Assembly (NCBI GenBank): GCA_025210965.1
Contig: JAOAQY010000046.1
Location: forward strand, 1 to 55,572
Reading direction: 5' to 3'
DNA: 55,572 nucleotides
Origin: Tissierellales bacterium
GTDB taxonomy: Bacteria; Bacillota; Clostridia; Tissierellales; JAOAQY01
Part shown: piece after piece, positions 42,994 through 51,940 of the stretch
Layout of the letters: each line of letters starts with the position of its first letter
How positions within the stretch are numbered: position 1 is the stretch's first letter
Program-made: the position numbers and the translations under genes
The notes under the pieces: model-generated
What the model was told of the DNA's origin: nothing
Seen by the model: only the letters and a program-made list of their open reading frames with translations
Databases searched by the model: none

Positions 42994-43343
42994 GTTCTTG
43001 TAATAGGAGCTGGTGTAAATCCAAGTAAATTTTCCAAAGTATCATTGACTGCTCTAAGTGCTGTCTCAACACTTTGTACATCTCCACTTATAAGAACTGA
43101 TCCAGTAAATCTATCCAAAAAACCAATTTCAACATCACATGTCTTAGTCGCTATATCTGCTGCAATTATAGCCGTTTCAAATGGTGACAATGTGAGTATT
43201 CCTATGGCACCAGTTTCCTCTACACCCAATCTTTCATATATATCTTTCATAGGTGCAGCTATGACGTGAGCTATCGTTATTTGCTTTCCCGGCACTGACT
43301 CCTGTACTATTCTTCCTATATTGTTGACAGAAAAATTTTCCAT
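42990..43343 (-). CDS. eutS: EutS/PduU-type shell protein
   Basis: This 117-residue protein matches the circularly permuted BMC-H type: QESVPGKQITIAHVIAAP, GAIGILTLSPFETAIIAADIATK, EIGFLDRFTGSVLISGDVQSVETAL. The N-terminal strand likely forms the small beta-barrel that plugs the pore. It follows the cutD gene and precedes eutP. Confidence 0.94.
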   Translation of the reverse strand: MENFSVNNIGRIVQESVPGKQITIAHVIAAPMKDIYERLGVEETGAIGILTLSPFETAIIAADIATKTCDVEIGFLDRFTGSVLISGDVQSVETALRAVNDTLENLLGFTPAPITRT

Positions 43344-43380
43344 ACTCCTTACCTTCCATCTCTTTATTTGACCCTATTAA

Positions 43381-44334
43381 TTAGTGTCTTATTACCTTTG
43401 CAAATAAATCATATTTTTTTATCCACGATTCAATTCTATCCAAATCTTCTTTTGCAAGACTTGGATCTCCTTCTATTTGATACTCCATTCCAAGCTGTTT
43501 ATACTTATTTACTCCCATCTTGTGGTATGGCAATAAATCAATACCTTTGAAATTTTTATACTCTTTATATTGAGACAAAAATTGCATAGTATTCTCGATC
43601 TCTTCCTGAGAATCATTTATATCTTTTAGCAATGGCATTCGAATCTTAACATTGTGTTTTTTGTTAAGCAGTTCTTCAAGATTTTCTAGTATTCTCTCAT
43701 TGCGAACTCCAGTAAGTTCGTAGTGTTTATCTGAATCAAAATGCTTTATATCAAAGAGAAATAAATCAACAAATTCTGCAGCCTTTACTATTGTTTCTTT
43801 CTTTGTGTACCCACATGTTTCTATAGCAGTATTGATTCCTTCTTGCTTACAAGCCATGAGCAAGCTTATTGCAGCCTCAGGTTGCATCAATACTTCTCCT
43901 CCACTTAGGGTAACTCCTCCACCTGACATCTCATAGAACGTTCTGTCCTCTTCTATAATTTCTAGAAGTTCTGATATTGTCTTTTGTTCTCCAACTATAG
44001 ATATAGCCGAGTTTACACAAGCCTCTTTACACTTTCCGCATCCTATACAATCTACACTGTGATCTACCTCATGTTTCAAAGTTTCGTTTGAAATTATATG
44101 TTTAGATACAGGACATGCTAATGCACAAGCTCCGCAGTTTTCACATAGATTAGTCTTAACCATAACTCTAGGCTTTTTCATTAATCCTTCTGGATTTGCA
44201 CACCATTTACATCTGAGAGGACATCCTTGAAAAAACACTATAGTTCGAATTCCGTCACCATCATACATATTGTATTTCTGTATATTAAATATTGTTGCTT
44301 TTCGTTCAAGTATACCTAAGTTCTTATCACTCAT
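43381..44334 (-). CDS. cutD: CutC-activating enzyme (radical SAM)
   Basis: About 317 residues from the ATG at 44334 (GGGAG upstream). It uses SAM and a [4Fe-4S] cluster to place a glycyl radical on CutC. The radical SAM motif is GCPLRCKWC (CX3CX2C), followed by a ferredoxin-like insert with CENCGACALACP and CIGCGKCKEAC, then SGGGVTLSGGEVLMQ and DLLPYHKMG. This layout is that of glycyl-radical activases with two extra clusters. It lies 80 bases behind cutC, with a hairpin in the gap. Confidence 0.95.
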   Translation of the reverse strand: MSDKNLGILERKATIFNIQKYNMYDGDGIRTIVFFQGCPLRCKWCANPEGLMKKPRVMVKTNLCENCGACALACPVSKHIISNETLKHEVDHSVDCIGCGKCKEACVNSAISIVGEQKTISELLEIIEEDRTFYEMSGGGVTLSGGEVLMQPEAAISLLMACKQEGINTAIETCGYTKKETIVKAAEFVDLFLFDIKHFDSDKHYELTGVRNERILENLEELLNKKHNVKIRMPLLKDINDSQEEIENTMQFLSQYKEYKNFKGIDLLPYHKMGVNKYKQLGMEYQIEGDPSLAKEDLDRIESWIKKYDLFAKVIRH

Positions 44335-44373
44335 ATCACTATTCTCCCGTTTGTTACCTTCATAATTATGACT

Positions 44374-44398
44374 CCTCTGACCCATTTGGGTCAGAAAA
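44374..44398 (-). other. Intergenic hairpin between cutC and cutD
   Basis: TCTGACCC (44376-44383) and GGGTCAGA (44388-44395) form a perfect stem with a 4-base loop. No T-run follows in the cutD direction, so it may stop decay or processing rather than transcription. A weak terminator that lowers cutD output relative to cutC is also possible. Confidence 0.55.
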
Positions 44399-44417
44399 GA
44401 GTCTATTAATATCAGTT

Positions 44418-46958
44418 TTAGAAATGATCTAACATAGTTCTACTGATGATTTCATCCTGAACATCCTTACACAACTCAACAAAGAATGCACTATAACCAG
44501 CAACTCTAACAATCAAATCTCTATATTGTTCTGGATGCTTTTGAGCTTCTATAAGAGTTTCATTGTCTAAATAGTTAAACTGAATTTCTCCAAGTTGAAG
44601 TGCACAAGCACTACGTAATAATGTTACAATTCCTTGCTCTCCCTCTGGAGTATCTAACAATCCTGAAATCAACTTAAAGTTGTGAACCATTCCTATATTC
44701 ATATCTTCACAAGACATCTTTGAAACAGATTTTATAATAGCTGTTGGTCCTTTATAATCCGCACCTTGTGATGGACTAATTCCGTCTGATAATGGCATCC
44801 AAGCTTTACGTCCATTAGCAGTAGCTCCTGTCAATTGACCAAAAGGAGTATTGTTTGAAATAGACAATGTTCCGTGGCTAAGAACTGAGTACAATGTCTT
44901 GTACTGACGATGTTCTTGCTCTGTAAAGTTGATTAGGTCTGCTGCTATCAAATCTGCATAGTCATCATCATTGCCGTACTTTGGAGCATCTAAACAATCT
45001 TTTCTAAGCTTTTCATAACCAACAAAATCTGCTTTAAGAGCTTCATTCATTTCTTTTAATGTATATTTCTTATCTTCAAATACTAATTTTTTGATAGCTG
45101 CCATAGAGTCAGTATAAGTAGCTAATCCACTCCAGATTACACCAGGTCCGAAGTTGTACATAGCTCCACCAGCTTCTACTCCTCTAGCATTTTCCATACA
45201 ACCCTCATACATCATTGACATAAGTGGTTTTGGAGCTAATTCTTTGTGTACTCTCTGAGAAATAACTGTGGCAACACTTGTCCACTTAGTAATATATTTT
45301 ATTTGATCTTTTACTGCCGCTTCAAATTGCTCATATGTTTTAAACTGATCTAAATCTCCAGCATCTGGACAAACTGGTTTGCCATACCAAAGTGGTACAC
45401 CGTGATTCATTGCAAGTTCTATACATATTGGCCACTGAGTATATCCTGTTGAAGTCCACTGATATAATCTACCTGCTTTTTGTGGTTCAACACAGCCCAT
45501 CAAACAATAGTCTCTAGCATCTTCAATAGATACTCCTTTTGACAACATCATCTTTATGTGAACATCATCAAAGTGACAAGCTGGGAATCCCATTCCTGAT
45601 TTGATAACTTCTACGATTTTCTTAAGGTATTCCTTTGGAGATGATTTGTGAATTCTACAAGCTAATGATGGCTGATAAATTTTCACATGACGAACCGCAT
45701 CCATAAGCAAGTAAGTTAATTCATTAGTAGCATCTCTACCTTCTCTAGTAACTCCACCCACACACATATTTACAAATGGTTGGTATCCTGCAAAGAATTT
45801 TGATGCATCTTCACTAGTAAGCCACATCATTTCCGACATCTTTACAAGCATACAACTAGCTAATTCAAATGCTTCATACTCACTCATTCTACCTGACTCA
45901 AGGTCAGCTTTATATAGAGGATACATGTACTGGTCAACTCTACCGATAGACATTCCCGTTTGATTCTCTTCAACAACTAAAAGAGACTCTATAGTCCATA
46001 CAGATTGTATCGCTTCCCAGAAATTACTTGGCTTATGTGCTGGTACTCTAGCATTTACTTCTGAAATTTTCAAAAGCTCAGCTTTTCTTTTAGGGTTTAT
46101 TTCCTTTGCTGCCAATTCAGCTGCATAATCAGACATACGCTTTGCATATATCATAACCCCTTCTGCTGTATCTATTAATGATTTATAGAAATAAATTTTC
46201 TCTATATCATCTGGATTTTCGTAGCTAAGGTTCGCTAAATGCTCATTAGCTTCACTTATAATATCTAGCATACCTTTTTTCATAAGAATTACATCGTAAC
46301 CTGGATTTGAATCTCCACCACCATTTACTGCATGGTATGAACAATCAGATACAAATGACTCTCCCGATAATTCCCAAACACCAGCTTCTCTATATTGATC
46401 TTCGCAATATTCATCAACTGATTTACCTTTCCAATATGGAAAGATCTCATCTCTTAAAACTTTTTTGTCTTCTTCTGAAATATAGAATGGATCTTGAGGA
46501 CGAGTTGCTATAGTTTCAAGCTCATCTGACAACCATCTCCAAGCTATATCTGGTGAAAATGATCCAGCACGAGGCTTACCATTTGGAGCACCTACTATTA
46601 ATTCGTGATCTTGAATTACTAGTGGAGCATTTTCACAACAATATTTAAAACATTTCCCGCGCAATAATGCCTTTGGCATTCCAGGATTTTCTTTAGACAT
46701 TTTTGTAATAGCTTTAGCTCTGTGAATAGTTATAGATGGTACATGCTTTAAATAATTTTCTTTTATCTTAACTAAACGATCTGTAAGACCAGTTGGTACC
46801 TTTCCATCATTCTCACAATCAACACATTCTGTATGAGTTTCTTCTTTTGTTATTTCTTTTGAAACACTTTGAAACATCTTCATCAAACTAGCTCTTTCTG
46901 CTTCAGACATATTCTCAGTAGCTTCCATAAATTTAGCTGAAAATTCACTAATATCCAC
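44418..46958 (-). CDS. cutC: Choline trimethylamine-lyase (glycyl radical enzyme)
   Basis: This 846-residue enzyme splits choline to trimethylamine and acetaldehyde in the shell. The radical Gly is Gly821 in RVAGYSAFF, the thiyl Cys is Cys489 and the base is Glu491 in GCVEPQ. Thr502 in YQWTSTG, Asp216 in NGGGDS and Phe395 in GYQPF match the choline-contacting residues known for the Desulfovibrio alaskensis enzyme at the same numbers, which excludes glycerol or diol dehydratases. The N-terminus has a short helical extension. The start is a GTG at 46958 behind GAGG. It should be co-expressed with cutD. Confidence 0.97.
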   Translation of the reverse strand: MDISEFSAKFMEATENMSEAERASLMKMFQSVSKEITKEETHTECVDCENDGKVPTGLTDRLVKIKENYLKHVPSITIHRAKAITKMSKENPGMPKALLRGKCFKYCCENAPLVIQDHELIVGAPNGKPRAGSFSPDIAWRWLSDELETIATRPQDPFYISEEDKKVLRDEIFPYWKGKSVDEYCEDQYREAGVWELSGESFVSDCSYHAVNGGGDSNPGYDVILMKKGMLDIISEANEHLANLSYENPDDIEKIYFYKSLIDTAEGVMIYAKRMSDYAAELAAKEINPKRKAELLKISEVNARVPAHKPSNFWEAIQSVWTIESLLVVEENQTGMSIGRVDQYMYPLYKADLESGRMSEYEAFELASCMLVKMSEMMWLTSEDASKFFAGYQPFVNMCVGGVTREGRDATNELTYLLMDAVRHVKIYQPSLACRIHKSSPKEYLKKIVEVIKSGMGFPACHFDDVHIKMMLSKGVSIEDARDYCLMGCVEPQKAGRLYQWTSTGYTQWPICIELAMNHGVPLWYGKPVCPDAGDLDQFKTYEQFEAAVKDQIKYITKWTSVATVISQRVHKELAPKPLMSMMYEGCMENARGVEAGGAMYNFGPGVIWSGLATYTDSMAAIKKLVFEDKKYTLKEMNEALKADFVGYEKLRKDCLDAPKYGNDDDYADLIAADLINFTEQEHRQYKTLYSVLSHGTLSISNNTPFGQLTGATANGRKAWMPLSDGISPSQGADYKGPTAIIKSVSKMSCEDMNIGMVHNFKLISGLLDTPEGEQGIVTLLRSACALQLGEIQFNYLDNETLIEAQKHPEQYRDLIVRVAGYSAFFVELCKDVQDEIISRTMLDHF

Positions 46959-47006
46959 GTTATTACCTCACATTCTTTCTTAATATTTCACATTTATGTG
47001 ATAGTT

Positions 47007-48473
47007 CTATTTTTCCAATATTTTTTTCAATATATCTTCTAGTAACTTGTAATTATCTTTCTCCGCTGATTTATCGGCAATCTCCGATGTAAATGCTTCT
47101 TTACCAAACATATCCGCAACGCCTCTGATTTCGTATCCAACTTTTCTGATATAAATCAAATTCATCGGTGATACATTATCTGATGTCATTCCTTTTCCTG
47201 CTGATCCACTCCCAAGAGTCATTGAAGGAAATAAGTTGGTTGTTCCACCCATACTTCCAAATGTCCCTGGCGTATTTACAAGAATTCTTCCAACTGGTTT
47301 TTTTATTGCAAATTGTCGAATTACATCCTCATCTTTAGAATGAATTATAAGTGTATGTCCATATTTTTCTGTAAGCAATAACTCTATACATTTTTCACAA
47401 GCATGCATCCAGTCATCTTCTATATAAAATGCTAGTACTGGTGATAATTTTTCCTTTGAATAAAAATTATCTTTAGATACGTATTTTTGTTTAGAAATCA
47501 ATATTTTCGTATTATCTTTTACAGAAAATCCAGCTCTCTTTGACAAAAATTGAGGTGTTTTTCCAATCATATCTAAATCCAAACTACCATCTTTATTCGT
47601 TAGGACTTTAGCTAATTTCTCCGCTTCATCTTCACTCATAAAATATGCGCCCTTATTTAAAAACTCGATTTCAACTTCTTTTGCAATACTGCTATCTACG
47701 ACAACTGCTTGCTCTGCAGCAGATACAACTCCATTATCAAAACTTTTACTGCAAACTATATCATCAACTGCCTTGACTACATCTGCAGTACGTTCTATAA
47801 ATGCGGGTCCATTTCCATTTCCACCATAAATCACAGGCTTTCCTGATTTATATGAATCTTTTAACATCTCTGAAACTCCAGTATTCATGATAAGAGCTGT
47901 GTTTTTATGATTCATAAGTTCTATTGAACCACTTTTACTTATCGTATGAAGATATGCAAGGGCACCTTCTGGTAATCCAACTCCCTCAGCTGCTCTTATT
48001 AGTATTTCAAGCGCTCTTTTCACTACATTTTGCGATCTCTTATGAGGTGAAAATACAATTGCATTTCCTGATTTTATCGCTATAAGTGATTTATATATAG
48101 TAGTAGATACTGGATTAGTCGGTGCACAAAATGCAACAATTACTCCCATCGGAACACCTATACTAAGTGTTTTACCTATATCATCTTCATCTATAACCCC
48201 AACACATTTCATTGATTTCAATCTATCATTGAGATACTTGCAAACAAATTTATTTTTTATATACTTATCTTCAACTTTCCCATACTCTGTTTCCTCAGCC
48301 GATAGCTCAGATAATTCTTTCAAATGCTTTTGTATTTCTTCAATCATTCTTGCAACAATTTCATCAAGTTTTTCTTGAGGAAATGTAGATAATTTCTGCT
48401 GTGCTTCATGAGCATTTTCAATTAGAATTCTTGCTTCTTGCATAGAGAGTAAATCATTATCTATAATTTTCAT
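47007..48473 (-). CDS. Aldehyde dehydrogenase homologue with Cys251 replaced by Ser
   Basis: This 488-residue protein aligns without gaps to the acylating enzyme at 37473 up to residue 251: GVIVAFCAPTNPVS (110-123), GGNGNGPAFI (217) and FDNGVVSAAEQA (245-256). In place of the catalytic Cys is Ser251 (TCT at 47721-47723; a one-base change from TGT). The end DNYKLLEDILKKILEK is an amphipathic helix that looks like an encapsulation peptide. NAD-site residues remain. It is likely inactive as a thiol enzyme and may be a scaffold, a partner subunit or a hydrolase-like variant. It lies just before cutC. Confidence 0.92.
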   Translation of the reverse strand: MKIIDNDLLSMQEARILIENAHEAQQKLSTFPQEKLDEIVARMIEEIQKHLKELSELSAEETEYGKVEDKYIKNKFVCKYLNDRLKSMKCVGVIDEDDIGKTLSIGVPMGVIVAFCAPTNPVSTTIYKSLIAIKSGNAIVFSPHKRSQNVVKRALEILIRAAEGVGLPEGALAYLHTISKSGSIELMNHKNTALIMNTGVSEMLKDSYKSGKPVIYGGNGNGPAFIERTADVVKAVDDIVCSKSFDNGVVSAAEQAVVVDSSIAKEVEIEFLNKGAYFMSEDEAEKLAKVLTNKDGSLDLDMIGKTPQFLSKRAGFSVKDNTKILISKQKYVSKDNFYSKEKLSPVLAFYIEDDWMHACEKCIELLLTEKYGHTLIIHSKDEDVIRQFAIKKPVGRILVNTPGTFGSMGGTTNLFPSMTLGSGSAGKGMTSDNVSPMNLIYIRKVGYEIRGVADMFGKEAFTSEIADKSAEKDNYKLLEDILKKILEK

Positions 48474-48498
48474 TTCACTCTCTCCTTTTCATAAAAGT

Positions 48499-48816
48499 TT
48501 AACCTTCTTGAGTTGGTATTAAGTTTTCTATAGCATAACGCTTTATGATTTTTTCTAAGTCTTCATGTGGTCTTGGAATGACAACTGAACTGTATAAATT
48601 GCCACCTTCCATTCCATTAACTGCTGCAACCCCAGCTTCTACCGCTGTTTTACAAGCTCCAACATCCCCACGTACTAACACAGAAATATAACCAGATGCA
48701 ACATTTTCATATCCCACTAGTTCTACATTTGATGCTTTACACATAGCATCTGCAGCTTCTAATGCAAATACTAAACCAAATGTTTCTATTAATCCTATAG
48801 CTTCATATCTAGCCAT
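48499..48816 (-). CDS. BMC-H shell protein
   Basis: This 105-residue hexamer-class protein reads AIGLIETFGLVFALEAADAM, ASGYISVLVRGDVGACKTAV and SSVVIPRPHEDLEKI. It differs from the other BMC-H proteins at the pore (ASG in place of GGG), so it may let different solutes pass. The C-terminal tail of about 15 residues (KRYAIENLIPTQEG) is extra. Pairs with the gene at 48845. Confidence 0.94.
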   Translation of the reverse strand: MARYEAIGLIETFGLVFALEAADAMCKASNVELVGYENVASGYISVLVRGDVGACKTAVEAGVAAVNGMEGGNLYSSVVIPRPHEDLEKIIKRYAIENLIPTQEG

Positions 48817-48844
48817 ATGTATATCATTCCCCTCTCTTTTCTAT

Positions 48845-49141
48845 CTACAAATCAATATCGTGAACTGAAACTATATCTCCAACTTCACTAATAGGTCGTG
48901 GCATAACATTGCTAGCTGTCAATGTTCCTATCGCAGCCGCTGCTGCTGCTCCAGCTTCAACTGCTGACTTTACTGCTCCAACATCACCTTTCACCATAAT
49001 AGTTACAAGTGTCGACCCTATATTTTCATATGAAATCAATTCTACATTGGCTGCTTTTAACATTTTATCCGCTGCCTCTAATGCTGGAACCAAACCAACA
49101 GTTTCTATAAGACCTAATGCCTCATTTCCGTAATATCTCAC
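48845..49141 (-). CDS. BMC-H shell protein
   Basis: About 98 residues from a GTG at 49141 behind AGGAGG; an in-frame TTG at 49159 lies before the site. ALGLIETVGLVPALEAADKM, GSTLVTIMVKGDVGAVKSAVE and ASNVMPRPISEVGDI make a normal BMC-H. The pore is formed around IGSTL rather than GGG. It is the first shell gene of the operon. Confidence 0.94.
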   Translation of the reverse strand: MRYYGNEALGLIETVGLVPALEAADKMLKAANVELISYENIGSTLVTIMVKGDVGAVKSAVEAGAAAAAAIGTLTASNVMPRPISEVGDIVSVHDIDL

Positions 49142-49171
49142 AAGAAATCCTCCTCCCAAATTCTGATATTC

Positions 49172-49203
49172 AAGATTCCCCTCACTTCTAAGAGGGGAAT
49201 CCC
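49172..49203 (-). other. Strong intergenic hairpin
   Basis: GATTCCCCTC (49174-49183) and GAGGGGAATC (49192-49201) pair over 10 bp with an 8-base loop, between the 88-residue gene and the first shell gene. No T-run follows. It may mark an mRNA processing or stabilising point that sets shell output. Confidence 0.6.
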
Positions 49204-49208
49204 ATGTT

Positions 49209-49475
49209 TTAGTCTCTAATATATTTATTTATTATCTCTGCTCCTTCTGCATGAGCATGATAGTAAACTACTAATTCGTCATTCTTATTTAATTCGAATC
49301 CAGTTTCTTCAAGAAGACCATTTGCCTCCGCAGTCATTAACGCATTCATTACGTCTTTTTTATTAAGTGCTTTGAACGAACTGTATTCTTTGTTTAGTGC
49401 TATAATGACATCTTCTGCACTTGCCTCATCAACTTTTGTAAAATGTTTTAATATTGCATAATTAAGTGGTTTCAT
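49209..49475 (-). CDS. Small protein of the cut locus, possible winged-helix
   Basis: This 88-residue protein begins with MKPLNYAILKHFTKVDEASA, then EDVIIALNKEYSSFKALNKK and a tail LVVYYHAHAEGAEIINKYIRD. The spacing of helices (AILKHF, EDVIIAL, KDVMNALMTAEANGLLEE) and a following beta wing (FELNKNDELVVYY) look like a winged helix, but basic residues for DNA binding are few. It starts 5 bases after the transporter stop, so it is in the operon. Function unknown. Confidence 0.75.
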   Translation of the reverse strand: MKPLNYAILKHFTKVDEASAEDVIIALNKEYSSFKALNKKDVMNALMTAEANGLLEETGFELNKNDELVVYYHAHAEGAEIINKYIRD

Positions 49476-49480
49476 ATATT

Positions 49481-50605
49481 CTATGCCTCCTCTGAATTTC
49501 TTTTTAAAAGATCAAATGGATTCATTGATATAGTTAAAATACCAAACATCATTATCACTGCTCCAACCCAAACAACTGGTGGTAATGACCAACCTTCTTG
49601 TCCACCATATACGCCTAATAACAATAAGCAGAATAATGGTCCAAAGAATGAGTACGTACCATTACAAGCTGTTCCAAGACCAGCTCCACACATACTGTTT
49701 CCAGCATACCAAGTCATAAATGTCATAACTGAAAGCAATCCACTTAATGCAAACCAGATCATAGCTGGACCTGATGTAAATGCTTGAGTAGCTAAATCTA
49801 TTGATATATCAATTCCACCTGCAAAAATTCCAAATATAGGTACCAATATAAATAAGTTAGCTATACCTGATGTTACCTGACGAATACAAATACCAATTTC
49901 TGGATCTACCATAACAGAACCATATCCAGCAACACATCCTTCAAATCCCCAACCAAGAGCTGCTAATATTGCAATTCCTATACCAAGGAACATAGTTGGT
50001 GAAGTTTCTCCGCCAGTAAAACCTGTACTTCCTATAAGGAAACTTGCACTAACACATATAAATATTCCAACTGCCATTCTTTTATTGATTTCTTGATTGT
50101 AAAGTATCTTTCCAAGAATAGCTGCTATTGCAGGGCAAAGTGCCGATATTGGAACTACTATAGATCCCGCCATTTGAAGCGCTATTACATATGCTGTTCC
50201 CGCAACTGGCCCACCTATAAGTGCCGCAACCATTATAATTCTTCCTGGTTTACTATTTAAGCATCTTACAAAATCGCCAAATTTTCCTTTTTTAAGTGCA
50301 TATAACAATGCCCACACAGCACTACATGTATCATTTATAGCATTGCCAAGTGCCGCTAATACGTATGCAATTACAAAAGCTGATAATCCAGCTGTATTAG
50401 CACCATACCAATCTCCCCAAACACCTTTTGTCATCCCCATAGTCAAACATGCAGTCCAGATTCCATATGTCACACCTGAAAATAATGCAAGAGATATTCC
50501 TTTCTTCATAAAGCCGCTTGATAATTTCTTTTTGGCAGCTATAGCTTGTGAACTTGGTTTATGTCTATTCCTCCCTAGCTTCACAGCATTTGAATTTTCA
50601 CTCAT
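49481..50605 (-). CDS. DMT/EamA-type membrane transporter
   Basis: This 374-residue protein has a charged N-terminus and about ten membrane helices in two halves, with LFSGVTYGIWTACLTMGM and GGPVAGTAYVIALQMAGSIV typical of the drug/metabolite transporter fold. It is the first gene after the MerR-type promoter, and the locus lacks any other transporter, so import of choline or export of trimethylamine or acetate is plausible. AAGGGG precedes the ATG. Confidence 0.82.
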   Translation of the reverse strand: MSENSNAVKLGRNRHKPSSQAIAAKKKLSSGFMKKGISLALFSGVTYGIWTACLTMGMTKGVWGDWYGANTAGLSAFVIAYVLAALGNAINDTCSAVWALLYALKKGKFGDFVRCLNSKPGRIIMVAALIGGPVAGTAYVIALQMAGSIVVPISALCPAIAAILGKILYNQEINKRMAVGIFICVSASFLIGSTGFTGGETSPTMFLGIGIAILAALGWGFEGCVAGYGSVMVDPEIGICIRQVTSGIANLFILVPIFGIFAGGIDISIDLATQAFTSGPAMIWFALSGLLSVMTFMTWYAGNSMCGAGLGTACNGTYSFFGPLFCLLLLGVYGGQEGWSLPPVVWVGAVIMMFGILTISMNPFDLLKRNSEEA

Positions 50606-50758
50606 AAAATAAAACCCCTTCCCTCTTTTTTATTTTTATAATTTAATAAATAATGCCTAGATTGATAATTATTAAGTTTTGTGATTGTAAGTTGATTTAT
50701 ATTCATACTTGAGTGAAAACTAATCGATTCCATCTCAATATTTGCCTTTGTAAACAAG
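50606..50758 (-). other. Leader of the cut operon
   Basis: About 150 bases lie between the expected start of transcription and the transporter ATG. I see no clear riboswitch and no convincing small gene. A Fur-like half-site (TGATAAT at 50663) has a poor second half. Confidence 0.45.
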
Positions 50759-50790
50759 ATTATATCGTTTGCCCTATAGAGGAAGGTCAA
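50759..50790 (-). promoter_or_regulatory. MerR-type promoter of the cut operon (20-bp spacer)
   Basis: On the minus strand TTGACC (50785-50790) and TATAAT (50759-50764) are 20 bases apart. The spacer holds an imperfect dyad, TTCCTCTATAGGGCAA, centred on CTATAG. A long spacer with a central dyad is the signature of promoters that MerR-family activators untwist, and a MerR gene is next upstream. Confidence 0.72.
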
Positions 50791-50842
50791 CACAATTTCC
50801 AAAATGAATTCTTAAAATTTCCCTAAATTATTTTTTTGCAAA

Positions 50843-50926
50843 CAAAAAAGCATATTTGAATCAACTCAAAACACCTTCATAAATAATTTAAATGAATATG
50901 TTATCGTTTGATTCAAATATGCTCAT
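50843..50926 (-). terminator. Long-loop hairpin with T-run upstream of the cut promoter
   Basis: AGCATATTTGAATCAA (50851-50866) pairs with its complement at 50909-50924 over 16 bp, with a loop of about 42 bases, followed by TTTTTTG on the minus strand. It is a second terminator between the MerR gene and the cut operon, or the end of a short RNA. Confidence 0.6.
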
Positions 50927-50999
50927 CTTATTTTCTATCTCTTATTATTTCCCCGAATATTCCAAAAACATTTTTTTTCTAAAATTTTAAATAAATTCT

Positions 51000-51031
51000 A
51001 TAAAAACCCTCCCCCTAGGGGAAGGGTTTCC
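51000..51031. terminator. Terminator of the MerR gene
   Basis: AAACCCT-CCCCTAGGGG-AGGGTTT forms a near-perfect stem around a CTAG centre, followed by TTTTTA on the minus strand. Confidence 0.85.
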
Positions 51032-51036
51032 AAATA

Positions 51037-51867
51037 TCAGTTTTTTCGTTTTACTCCGATTAAAATCTCAGTAACAAATTTATCTGAACTTTTAGTCGTC
51101 CAATAATCAGTCACATACCTCTCATATGATTCATTAGAACAAACATAACCTCTTTCTTCTGTCCATTCTACTATTTTCTTATAAGTATCTCCTATCGTGT
51201 CATGCGTTCCAATATGATAGCACGATGCAACCATACATCCCTTTAATTCAACACATTTGCTCTCTTCACACTTCAAAATAGCTTGCTGCATAATGCGTAC
51301 TTTCTCACACTTTCCATCTATTTTATCTCTAAATGATGAAAAATTAAGAATTACTGGCCCTGTTATAGCATTGTTGATAGACTCAACGTAATTATTGAAT
51401 TCTAAATTAATTATAGACTCCATATAATCATAATTAAAATCCTGCTCTAAATATATCAACTTGCAATCGTTTATATACTTTATAGCTACATCACAAACAT
51501 TATTTTCAATAACCATTTGCGCTTCAACTATAAGATCATACCAATCTTTAAGCGATCGTCTTTTTAAATTTATCTCTCTATCAAGCTCAGTCAATTCATC
51601 TATTTTTCTTCTAAAACTCTTATCTAAAAAGTCATAATTAGCACCTTCTAGAAACTCTTTCATTTCATCTAATTTAAATCCACTTTGTTTATAGTATTTT
51701 ATTATTGGTACTGACAATAAGTTCTTTTTGCTATAATACCTATAACCACTACCACCTGCTACTTTTTCTGGTGACAATATTCCTACCTTGTCATAATATC
51801 TGAGTGCCTTTTTTGTCACTTTACATATTTCTCCTACTTTCCCGATCGAATACAGCTCATCTCCCAT
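51037..51867 (-). CDS. MerR-family regulator with large effector domain
   Basis: This 276-residue protein has a MerR winged helix (YSIGKVGEICKVTKKALRYY, DKVGILSPEKV, YRYYSKKNLLSVPIIKYYKQ), a long coiled linker (residues about 80-120) and a C-terminal domain with VILNFSSF, CMVASCYHIGTHDTIGDTYK and CSNESYERYVTDYWTTKS, which suits a GyrI-like ligand pocket. Two Cys pairs near residues 204-217 could be incidental. It lies between the alcohol dehydrogenase and the cut operon, next to a promoter with a 20-bp spacer, so it probably activates the locus in response to choline or a product. Confidence 0.88.
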   Translation of the reverse strand: MGDELYSIGKVGEICKVTKKALRYYDKVGILSPEKVAGGSGYRYYSKKNLLSVPIIKYYKQSGFKLDEMKEFLEGANYDFLDKSFRRKIDELTELDREINLKRRSLKDWYDLIVEAQMVIENNVCDVAIKYINDCKLIYLEQDFNYDYMESIINLEFNNYVESINNAITGPVILNFSSFRDKIDGKCEKVRIMQQAILKCEESKCVELKGCMVASCYHIGTHDTIGDTYKKIVEWTEERGYVCSNESYERYVTDYWTTKSSDKFVTEILIGVKRKN

Positions 51868-51906
51868 ATCAACAAAACCCCTTTTGTTTATATTTTACAA
51901 ACCCAA

Positions 51907-51935
51907 AAAATCACTCATTGCTGAGTGATTCAAAA
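51907..51935 (-). terminator. Terminator of the alcohol dehydrogenase gene
   Basis: AATCACTCA and TGAGTGATT close a short loop, followed by TTTTTGGG on the minus strand. Confidence 0.82.
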
Positions 51936-51940
51936 CATAG

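Noticed and set aside
50663-50677. Fur-like half-site TGATAAT in the cut leader.
   Set aside because: The second half matches at only about four of seven bases, and it lies downstream of the promoter.
50602-50802. Open frame of 66 codons in front of the transporter gene on the minus strand.
   Set aside because: It runs through the predicted promoter, has no ribosome site and no protein-like pattern.
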